12,804 bases of DNA, taken from positions 1 to 12,804 of the forward strand of contig CAYTQK010000072.1 in NCBI GenBank assembly GCA_964439745.1, read 5' to 3'. Under the pieces are notes generated by a model. That model saw only the letters and a list, made by a program, of their open reading frames with translations. It was not told the origin of the DNA and made no database searches. The stretch comes from CAYTQK01 sp964439745. GTDB lineage: Bacteria > Desulfobacterota > Desulfobacteria > Desulfobacterales > Desulfosudaceae. Both the position numbers and the translations under genes were made by a program. The first letter of the stretch is position 1. Each line of letters starts with the position of its first letter. Below are positions 7,399 to 12,804 of the stretch, one piece after another.

Positions 7399-7416
7399 GG
7401 GAAAGGGACCTTTCCC
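7399..7416 (+). promoter_or_regulatory. RBS-sequestering hairpin before the ModE-like gene
   Basis: GGGAAAG (7399-7405), loop GGAC, CTTTCCC (7410-7416) is a perfect 7-bp stem ending one base before the ATG at 7418. The only Shine-Dalgarno-like sequence (AAAGGGA, 7402-7408) lies in its left arm and loop, so folding would hide it and limit translation. Confidence 0.5.
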
Positions 7417-7417
7417 C

Positions 7418-7765
7418 ATGAATAAAAAAATTGATTACCAGGTGCGCGGCCGGATCTGGATCAAGGGACCGCATGGCACCTTTCTGGGATACGGCCGGGT
7501 GGTTCTGCTGGAGCGTATCCGGGACCACGGCTCCATCAGCGCGGCGGCCCGCTCCATGTCCATGTCCTACCGGCATGCCTGGAAGCTGGTTGATTCCATG
7601 AACCGCCAGAGCCGGCAGCCGGTGGTCACCATGCAGACCGGCGGCCGCGGCGGCGGCGGCGCCCGCCTGACCGACGCCGGGCAGGGGGCCATCGACTGCT
7701 TCTGGTCGGTCTACCGGGATTTTCAGGATTTCCTGAGCCGTGGCTCGGAAAATCTGCGACTGTGA
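7418..7765 (+). CDS. Single-domain ModE-like winged-helix regulator (no molybdate-binding domain)
   Basis: 115-residue protein matching the N-terminal DNA-binding half of ModE: a winged helix with the LysR-like helix-turn-helix at about 36-58 (GSISAAARSMSMSYRHAWKLVDSMN), then the wing region VTMQTGGRGGGGARLTDAG. E. coli ModE is about twice this length because it carries two Mop (TOBE) domains that bind molybdate; none is present here, so the ligand, if any, is unknown. Stand-alone ModE-type proteins are common in anaerobes and are usually annotated as molybdenum or tungsten regulators. The ATG at 7418 is preferred over an upstream TTG at 7394 that would lie before the RBS hairpin. The ModE-box in its promoter suggests it controls itself. 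It is convergent with the DUF169 gene 56 bp away; no molybdate transporter genes are nearby. Confidence 0.88.
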   Translation: MNKKIDYQVRGRIWIKGPHGTFLGYGRVVLLERIRDHGSISAAARSMSMSYRHAWKLVDSMNRQSRQPVVTMQTGGRGGGGARLTDAGQGAIDCFWSVYRDFQDFLSRGSENLRL

Positions 7766-7821
7766 ATTTCCGGCTTATCGCCACCGTCGATGACCGACGA
7801 GGGCTGCCTTCCCCGGGACTG

Positions 7822-8661
7822 TTATTCCGATTTTTTCTTCTTATCCTCGACCACCTGCTGCAGCCAGGCAAAGCCCGGCGTGATGGCCTCGGTCAAATTG
7901 GTCGGCATCATGACCTTGAAGGGCATACCGATATTCATGGAGCCGCCGGTCTTGAACAAATCGTCCACGGCCGTGGATAGTCTGGCGGCGGGAATGCCGA
8001 TGCCGATTTCATCCGGGGTGATGCCGGCAAAGGCCCGGTCGCCCATGCCGGGAATGACGATCTGGGGCTGGCCGGTCAGAAACGGCAGCAGCCCTCCCAT
8101 CATGCAGGATTCACCGAACCCTTCAAAGGCCGACATGATCGGCATTTTATAGTCATAACACAGGGCCTGGATAATATGGGTGATATGAACCCCGTTGCCG
8201 TACACCAGGACGGTATCCGGCTCCAACAGGGCCTGCGGCAGGGGCGAGCTGACCATGCCGATCCGCTCCCTGGCCTTGGCCAGCCGGGTCTCGCCGTCCG
8301 GACCGCTGAAGATCATATTATAACTGTTGATGCGGTTGGTTTCCGCCGCGCGGTTCTTATGCCAGCCCTGGTGGACCTGGCTTTCAATGAATTCTTCAGC
8401 GGTGACATCCACCCACTTGTGTCCGGCCGAACCGGGCACGCAGAAATTATCCTCGGCCGTCACGGCCACGTGGGCGCCCCAGGAACGGCTGTAGGTGAAA
8501 GCCTGGCAGATGGACATCTTCTGGCCCATGGCCGACGGCCGGGTGGCTTCGGCCGGAATCTCATCTTCGTGTTTGATATAGGTGATGGCCACGGGATAAC
8601 TCGGCAGATGAAGTTTTTCGTATAATTCCCGCCCCATCCGGCGATAGTCGGTCAGCTTCAT
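7822..8661 (-). CDS. DUF169 family protein
   Basis: 279-residue soluble protein of the uncharacterised DUF169 (COG2043) family, recognised by its overall pattern: an N-terminal YPVAITYI strand, a first cysteine block MSICQAFTYSR (Cys52), a second cysteine at NFCVPGSAG (Cys74), and a C-terminal half with GESCMMGG (Cys186), PQIVIPGMGDRAFAG and IGIGIPAARL. The conserved cysteines suggest metal, cluster or redox chemistry, but no function has been established to my knowledge. No signal peptide or membrane segment is visible; the tail is charged (EDKKKKSE). The ATG at 8661 has an AGGAGG RBS at good spacing. It lies 42 bp downstream of rsmI on the same strand and may be co-transcribed; it converges with the ModE-like gene. 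Its role cannot be inferred from these neighbours. Confidence 0.88.
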   Translation of the reverse strand: MKLTDYRRMGRELYEKLHLPSYPVAITYIKHEDEIPAEATRPSAMGQKMSICQAFTYSRSWGAHVAVTAEDNFCVPGSAGHKWVDVTAEEFIESQVHQGWHKNRAAETNRINSYNMIFSGPDGETRLAKARERIGMVSSPLPQALLEPDTVLVYGNGVHITHIIQALCYDYKMPIMSAFEGFGESCMMGGLLPFLTGQPQIVIPGMGDRAFAGITPDEIGIGIPAARLSTAVDDLFKTGGSMNIGMPFKVMMPTNLTEAITPGFAWLQQVVEDKKKKSE

Positions 8662-8703
8662 GATGGCTCCTCCTGGTGATAATGATTTACGGATACAGTG
8701 GTG

Positions 8704-9594
8704 CTACTGCCGCGGTTCATCCAGGCCGGGCTGGCCGGCCTGCCGCAGGCGGGTGATCTCGTCGTAGAGTCGGTTGCGGTTGAGGCCGTATTGGGCGGCC
8801 AGCTTCCTGGCCAGGGCAGCGGTGCTCTCCCGGGAAGTGCGAACTTCCGCTGCCAGGTCCAGAGATTCCTGAACGGGTGCGGCGTTCCCGGCGCCGGCCA
8901 CCACCAGGGTAATTTCTCCCCGGATCCGGTCCTTGGCCGCCAGGGCCGCTTCCAGGTCGGACAGGCGGCCGCGCAGGAACTCCTCGTAGGGCTTGGTCAT
9001 TTCCCGGCCGATAACCGCCGGGCGGTCGCCCCAGCACTGCCGCAGATCCGCAATGGTCTGCCGGATCCGGTGCGGGGACTCATAAAAAATGAGGGTGGCC
9101 GTCTGCCCGGCCAGTTCCTGCAGACGCTTTTCCCGCTTGCCGGACTTTCTGGGCAGAAACCCGGCAAAGACAAAAGCATCCGTGGGCAGGCCGCTGGCGG
9201 AAAGCGCCGTGACCGCGGCGGACACCCCCGGCACCGGGATCACCGGGATCTCCTGGTCAATGGCCGCCTGGACCAGGCGGAAGCCCGGATCCGAGACCGA
9301 GGGAGTCCCGGCATCGGTGACCAGGGCCACGGTCTTGCCCGCCTCCAGGTGGGCCAGCAGTTCACCGACGCGCCGGTCTTCGTTGTGTTCGTGGCAGGAG
9401 AGCAGCCGGCCGGCAGAAGAGATATCATGCGCCGCCAGCAGCCGGGCGGTGACCCGGGTATCCTCGGCGGCGACCAGGTCCGCCGCCGCCAGCACGGCCA
9501 GGGCCCGCAGGGTAATATCCTGGACATTGCCGATGGGACAGGAGACCAGGTACAGACCGGGAGATATCTTCATGGGCGTTGTTTGACTCGTCAT
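8704..9594 (-). CDS. rsmI: 16S rRNA (cytidine-1402-2'-O)-methyltransferase RsmI
   Basis: Methylates the ribose of C1402 in the 16S rRNA decoding centre using S-adenosylmethionine. The 296 residues (E. coli about 286) show the full tetrapyrrole-methylase-like fold: LYLVSCPIGNVQDITLRAL (14-32), DLVAAEDTR (39-47), VTDAGTPSVSDPGFRLV (92-108), PVPGVSAAVTALSASGLP (120-137), GFLPRKSGKR (145-154), FYESPHRI (170-177) and REMTKPYEE (197-205). A small helical C-terminal domain (about 248-285) is also typical. The start is uncertain: ATG at 9594 (used here), ATG at 9573 or a TTG at 9654, none with a good RBS; the conserved part begins after all of them. The DUF169 gene follows on the same strand, and the gene is divergent from resB. 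Confidence 0.95.
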   Translation of the reverse strand: MTSQTTPMKISPGLYLVSCPIGNVQDITLRALAVLAAADLVAAEDTRVTARLLAAHDISSAGRLLSCHEHNEDRRVGELLAHLEAGKTVALVTDAGTPSVSDPGFRLVQAAIDQEIPVIPVPGVSAAVTALSASGLPTDAFVFAGFLPRKSGKREKRLQELAGQTATLIFYESPHRIRQTIADLRQCWGDRPAVIGREMTKPYEEFLRGRLSDLEAALAAKDRIRGEITLVVAGAGNAAPVQESLDLAAEVRTSRESTAALARKLAAQYGLNRNRLYDEITRLRQAGQPGLDEPRQ

Positions 9595-9668
9595 TTTGTT
9601 TGCATGGCCCCGCAGAAGAAGGGGCGCGGCGGGCGCGCCAGGCGTTTGCGTCAACCTTGTTTTTTTTA

Positions 9669-9698
9669 TTGATCTGTACCAAAATCTTCTGGTATTTA
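9669..9698 (+). promoter_or_regulatory. Possible promoter of resB-ccsA
   Basis: TTGATC (9669-9674), an 18-bp spacer and TATTTA (9693-9698) with an upstream TG (extended -10) lie in an unusually A/T-rich stretch between rsmI and resB. Around it, TACCA (9677-9681) mirrors TGGTA (9690-9694), and ATTGATC (9668-9674) mirrors GATCAAT (9710-9716). These could be operator half-sites or chance in A/T-rich DNA. Confidence 0.35.
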
Positions 9699-9748
9699 CA
9701 ACTAATCTTGATCAATACAAGGCCCCGGCCGGGGCAAAAGGACGCGGC

Positions 9749-11137
9749 ATGACAGCCCCCAAAAAAGAGCGGCACCTCCTGGAAGGTATCTGGGACGTGC
9801 TTATTTCCGTCAAACTGACCGTGGTTGTTCTTATTTCCATCGCGGTGTCAGCGATCATCGGCACGGTGATCCCCCAGAACCGTCCCCTGGAGTTCTACCG
9901 GATGCAGTACGGGGAGTCGATGTTCAATCTCATCACCAACCTGACCCTGTATGACATGTACCACTCCCTCTGGTTCCAGGCCCTGATCCTGATCCTGGCC
10001 GTCAACATCCTGGCCTGCTCCTGGGACCGGCTGAAGATTGTCGCCCGCATTGTTTTCCCCGGAAAGATCACCTTTTCGGCCGGGGCCTTTAAAACAGACG
10101 CTGTGACCGAACCGGTGACAGTCAAGGCCACTCCGACAGCACTCGTCCAGCCCGGCGAAAAATGGCTGGCCCGGAAATTTGCCGTCACCCGGATCGAATC
10201 CCGGGATAATGGATACCTTCTGTTCGCAGAAAAAGGGCGCAGAACGCGGCTGGGGGTATATGTGGTCCATTTGAGCGTCCTGTTGCTGCTTGGCGGCGCC
10301 CTGTTGGGGTCGTTTTTCGGATTCGAAGGAAATGTTAATATTCCGGAAGGAGAAGTCGTGAGTGAAATTCCCCTGCGGGATTCCTCGGACAAGCGAAAGC
10401 TCGGCTTCCAGATCCGGTGCGATGATTTTACGGCCGACTTTTATCCTTCCGGCCGGCCCAAGGATTACCGCTCCACCCTGTCGATTATCGAAGACGGCCA
10501 GGTGGTATTGACCCGGGATATTCGTGTCAACGACCCGCTGAACTACCAGGGTATCCGCATTTTCCAGTCCAGTTATGGAACCGCCTCGGCCGACAATGTC
10601 ACCCTGACCTTCACCAGCCGGGAATCCGGCATGACCTATGAACGAACCCTGGATATGGGCCAAACCATAACGCTTCCCGAACAGCTGGGAAAATTCACCC
10701 TGGCCGGTTTCCGGGACTCCTATTTATTTCAGATGGGCAGTGAAAAACATGACATCGGCGAGACCTTGATCGGTGTGCTGGAGAACAAAGAAGAAAAAAC
10801 CATGGTGCCCATGCCGGTTCGATTTGAACGGTTTGACAAAATGCGCGGCGGCCGGGTAGTCGTCTCGGTGATGGACTTTGACCGCGTTCGGTATACCGGG
10901 CTGCAGATCCGCAAGGACCCCGGTGTGCCCGTTGTCTATGCCAGCTTCATTCTGATGATTCTGGGAATTTATATTACGTTTTTCATGTCCCATCAACGGT
11001 TCTGCGTCCAGATGATCAATACGGAAGATGACGGCGGCACCCGGATGCAGGTTTTCTGGAAGACCAGCCGGAACGAACCGGCTGCCCGCAAAAAGGCGGC
11101 AGCGATTCAGGAGCATCTGTCACGCCAGAAACCATAG
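9749..11137 (+). CDS. resB: Cytochrome c biogenesis protein ResB (System II, Ccs1/CcsB)
   Basis: One half of the System II complex that brings heme across the membrane and attaches it to apocytochromes c outside. The 462 residues show the ResB plan: helices at about 22-42 (ending IIGTVIPQ), 73-90 and 168-190, a large extracytoplasmic domain (about 191-392) and a last helix at about 394-413. Histidines at 72, 174 and 415 lie near membrane edges, and His174 (YVVHLS) is in the position usually conserved. The start codon at 9749 has an AAAGGA RBS (9737-9742) with 6-bp spacing; the open frame reaches back to 9596 but lacks support there. ccsA follows 51 bp downstream, which confirms the function. 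No thioredoxin-like ResA gene is in the window. Confidence 0.93.
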   Translation: MTAPKKERHLLEGIWDVLISVKLTVVVLISIAVSAIIGTVIPQNRPLEFYRMQYGESMFNLITNLTLYDMYHSLWFQALILILAVNILACSWDRLKIVARIVFPGKITFSAGAFKTDAVTEPVTVKATPTALVQPGEKWLARKFAVTRIESRDNGYLLFAEKGRRTRLGVYVVHLSVLLLLGGALLGSFFGFEGNVNIPEGEVVSEIPLRDSSDKRKLGFQIRCDDFTADFYPSGRPKDYRSTLSIIEDGQVVLTRDIRVNDPLNYQGIRIFQSSYGTASADNVTLTFTSRESGMTYERTLDMGQTITLPEQLGKFTLAGFRDSYLFQMGSEKHDIGETLIGVLENKEEKTMVPMPVRFERFDKMRGGRVVVSVMDFDRVRYTGLQIRKDPGVPVVYASFILMILGIYITFFMSHQRFCVQMINTEDDGGTRMQVFWKTSRNEPAARKKAAAIQEHLSRQKP

Positions 11138-11188
11138 CCCGTGCCCCCGGCCGGCGCAAAAACCGACAAGTACAACAAAGGAAAAGGC

Positions 11189-12028
11189 ATGGACAGCACC
11201 TATATCATATCAATCGTTACCTTTATCTACGGCCTGGCCCTGGTCTGTTACGTGGCCGGCCTGGCCTTTCATAAAGAGGTTCTCAACAAGGCCGGCAGCC
11301 TGGTCACCCTGGCCGCGGTGATGGGGAACCTGGTCGCCATCATCTATCGCTGGATCGAATCCTACCAGCTGGGCATCGGCCATGCCCCCTTTTCCAACCT
11401 TTACGAATCCCTGGTTTTTTTCGGGCTGGCCATCGGGGCCATTTACCTGGGCATGGAAATCCGTTTCAAGACCCGGGCCTTTGGCGCGCCGGCCATCCTG
11501 CTGGCCTTTATCATGCTGGCCTACGCCTCTCTCTCTCCCGGCGTGAGCCAGGAAATCCAGCCGCTCATACCGGCCCTGCAGAGCAACTGGCTGACCGCCC
11601 ATGTCATCACCTGTTTTCTGGGGTATGCCGGTTTCGCGGTTGCTTTCGGCATCAGCATTCTATACGTGTTCATGCGGCGAGGCGGGGAGGGTACGACGGC
11701 GGAAGCCCGCAATAGTCGGCTGCCCCGGCCCGAGGTGCTGGACGATCTCATCTACCAGACCGTCTCCTTCGGCTTCTTTTTCCTCTCCATCGGCATCATC
11801 ACCGGTGCCGTCTGGGCCAATACCGCCTGGGGCCGGTACTGGGGCTGGGACCCCAAGGAAACCTGGTCGCTGATCACCTGGTTCATCTATGCCATTCTGC
11901 TGCATGCCCGACTGGTCCGGGGCTGGCGGGGCAAGACCATCGCCTGGATCGCCATTGCCGGGTTTGCGGCGGTTATTTTTACCTATTTCGGGGTGAATTT
12001 GTTACCCGGGCTTCACAGCTACCTATAA
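11189..12028 (+). CDS. ccsA: Cytochrome c biogenesis protein CcsA/ResC (System II heme handling)
   Basis: Membrane partner of ResB in System II cytochrome c maturation. The 279 residues form about eight hydrophobic helices and carry the tryptophan-rich WWD heme-handling motif WGRYWGWDPKETW (214-226). The four histidines expected to bind heme are present: His65 (GHAPFSNLYES), His138 (WLTAHVITC), His239 (ILLHARL) and His276 (LPGLHSYL). The start at 11189 has an AAGGAAAAGG-type RBS; an upstream GTG at 11141 would add 16 polar residues without an RBS. It is co-directional with resB across a 51-bp gap, so the two should be one operon. A palindromic repeat begins directly after its stop codon and may end the transcript. 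Confidence 0.95.
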   Translation: MDSTYIISIVTFIYGLALVCYVAGLAFHKEVLNKAGSLVTLAAVMGNLVAIIYRWIESYQLGIGHAPFSNLYESLVFFGLAIGAIYLGMEIRFKTRAFGAPAILLAFIMLAYASLSPGVSQEIQPLIPALQSNWLTAHVITCFLGYAGFAVAFGISILYVFMRRGGEGTTAEARNSRLPRPEVLDDLIYQTVSFGFFFLSIGIITGAVWANTAWGRYWGWDPKETWSLITWFIYAILLHARLVRGWRGKTIAWIAIAGFAAVIFTYFGVNLLPGLHSYL

Positions 12029-12030
12029 AT

Positions 12031-12163
12031 AGGAGGGCGGTGCCGTAGAAGTTCCAATATCTGCGTTGCGTTGCCCCCTCGAAAGTTCACGTACATTTGG
12101 TACGCTCCATTCCTCCAGCTGCCCGGCGCCTTGATCTTGAACCTGCCGCAAAACCGCCACTCC
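12031..12163. repeat. Long imperfect inverted repeat (REP-like element) behind ccsA
   Basis: About 133 bp symmetric around 12097. The core is CGTAC-ATTTG-GTACG (12090-12104), the middle arms share a GTTC..ATCT / GATCTTGAAC pattern, and the outer arms share GGCGGT (12036-12041) versus ACCGCC (12153-12158). The in-between segments pair poorly, so it is imperfect. It starts 3 bp after the ccsA stop. From memory, palindromic intergenic elements with a GTAC centre and a GATCAAG/CTTGATC arm recur in genomes of sulfate-reducing Desulfobacterota; I could not check copy number. Confidence 0.55.
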
Positions 12164-12187
12164 GGCCGATGGGAATGAATATGATCA

Positions 12188-12290
12188 CGCCGGCTGCTGC
12201 TTTTGTTCGCGCCATTTGAGACTTTCGGGAAAAAGCCCTTGGCCACCGCCAGCGAAAGGGTCACGGCGCGAATAAAAGCAGCTGCCGGCG
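12188..12290. repeat. Second large inverted repeat (25-bp arms), possible bidirectional terminator
   Basis: The arms at 12189-12213 and 12265-12289 match at 23 of 25 positions as reverse complements; both begin or end with GCCGGC and contain CTGCTTTT, and one more pair forms at 12188/12290. The 51-bp interior (12214-12264) can extend the stem partly, with GACTTTCG facing CGAAAGGGTC. It lies between the convergent ccsA and AI-2E-type genes. No coding frame here looks real. A transcript from either strand would form a very stable hairpin. Confidence 0.65.
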
Positions 12291-12333
12291 AAACCACTAT
12301 CCGGGCTATGACACCAACTGACGAACGCGATCC

Positions 12334-12804
12334 TCAGCTCGCGTCCTGCCGGGCCAGGAACCCTTCGAACTCCAGGTCGTAGATATAGAGCAGCACCAGG
12401 GTGATGCCGAAAATCAGCGGTCCGTAGAGCAGGCCGGCCAGACCGTAATACTGCAACCCGCCGAGAATGGCGAAAAAGATTAAAATGGTGCTCATGCCCG
12501 CCCCGCCGCGCATGAACAGGGGCCGCACCAGGTTGTCGATCAGGCCGACCACGATGACGCACCAGGCCGTCAGAAAGATGCTCAGGCCCCAGTGGCCGGA
12601 AATGACCAGGTAGATCACGGCCGGCACCCAGACCAGGGCAGTGCCCACCACCGGGATAAGGGAGGCAAAGGCCATAACCAGCCCCCAGAAGAATCCGGGC
12701 AGACCGCAGATGGCAAAGGCTATGCCCCCGGCGGCGCCCTGGGCGGCGGCGGTCACCAGACTGCCCAGCAGGGCCGATTGGGAGACGTCCTTGATCTTCT
12801 GGAC
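12334..12804 (-). CDS. AI-2E family transporter (PerM/UPF0118), C-terminal part
   Basis: Polytopic inner-membrane protein of the AI-2E/PerM family; members are reported to move autoinducer-2 or to act as Na+/H+ antiporters, and the substrate here is unknown. The 156 visible residues are the C-terminal part: a hydrophobic stretch containing GGIAFAICGLPGFFWG, the family signature around ASLIPVVGTALVWVPA, a further helix (IFLTAWCVIVVGLIDN), the NLVRPLFM motif, then ILIFFAILGGLQYYG and GLLYGPLIFG, and a short charged tail (EFEGFLARQDAS). The frame stays open to the window edge at 12804, and the N-terminal part (about 200 residues in relatives) is outside. It converges with ccsA, from which it is separated by two inverted repeats. 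Confidence 0.93.
   Translation of the reverse strand, partial: VQKIKDVSQSALLGSLVTAAAQGAAGGIAFAICGLPGFFWGLVMAFASLIPVVGTALVWVPAVIYLVISGHWGLSIFLTAWCVIVVGLIDNLVRPLFMRGGAGMSTILIFFAILGGLQYYGLAGLLYGPLIFGITLVLLYIYDLEFEGFLARQDAS

Noticed and set aside
7641..7660. GC-only repetitive run in the ModE-like gene
   Set aside because: It encodes the glycine-rich wing segment (GGRGGGG) in frame; it is a normal coding feature and not a separate repeat.
7785..7799. Small hairpin CGTCG-ATGAC-CGACG between the convergent ModE-like and DUF169 genes
   Set aside because: Only 5 bp of stem and no T run on either strand; too weak to call a terminator.
8698..9672. Plus-strand open frame of 324 codons opposite rsmI
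   Set aside because: rsmI on the other strand is unambiguous; this frame has no motif and its composition is that of a shadow.
12019..12297. Minus-strand 92-codon open frame over both inverted repeats
   Set aside because: It lies entirely in palindromic repeats and has no recognisable domain; it is probably a by-product of the repeat sequence.
1..12804. CRISPR arrays, tRNA or rRNA genes, transposases, phage genes, defence or toxin-antitoxin modules
   Set aside because: I looked for regularly spaced repeats, tRNA-like cloverleaf sequences and characteristic proteins and found none; apart from the intergenic repeats, the window is ordinary chromosomal sequence.

Overview
The window looks like a housekeeping and energy-metabolism stretch from a GC-rich, probably anaerobic Gram-negative bacterium, most likely Desulfobacterota (the former sulfate-reducing Deltaproteobacteria). 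This placement is inferred from gene content: a CoA-disulfide/persulfide-reductase-like flavoprotein, a two-gene System II (ResB/CcsA) cytochrome c maturation operon, a B12-type radical SAM protein, a DUF169 protein, a single-domain ModE-like regulator, and a long palindromic intergenic repeat of a kind I associate from memory with that group. No rRNA, tRNA, CRISPR array or intact mobile element was seen.

Layout. 1-1306 (-): N-terminal 435 residues of a pyridine nucleotide-disulfide oxidoreductase with its own promoter and a palindrome over the likely start of transcription. 1307-1663: divergent control region whose plus-strand side carries an extended -10 promoter followed about 50 bp later by a strong intrinsic terminator, all upstream of typA. 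1664-3496 (+): typA/bipA, followed 28 bp later by a CPA2 cation/proton antiporter with an RCK module (3525-5519). 5533-5690 (-): remains of a trkH-type potassium transporter gene whose middle is missing. 5979-7286 (+): B12-binding radical SAM protein with a promoter and an excellent RBS. 7287-7417: a compact control region with hairpins, a ModE-type operator inside a promoter, and a hairpin holding the RBS of the next gene. 7418-7765 (+): single-domain ModE-like regulator. 7822-8661 (-) and 8704-9594 (-): DUF169 protein and rsmI, probably one transcript (rsmI first). 9749-12028 (+): resB-ccsA, divergent from rsmI. 12029-12333: no gene, but two consecutive large inverted repeats between convergent genes. 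12334-12804 (-): C-terminal part of an AI-2E/PerM-family membrane protein, running off the window.

How it works together. ResB and CcsA together form the membrane heme-delivery and ligation machine for c-type cytochromes. TypA and RsmI both act on the ribosome. The antiporter and the dead trkH sit end to end and both concern monovalent cations. I saw no new multi-gene system. The features that most deserve a second look are regulatory: the promoter-terminator unit before typA, the ModE-box plus RBS hairpin before the small ModE-like gene, the palindrome before the flavoprotein, and the two inverted repeats at 12.03-12.29 kb. The decayed trkH and the cysteine cluster in the flavoprotein also stand out.
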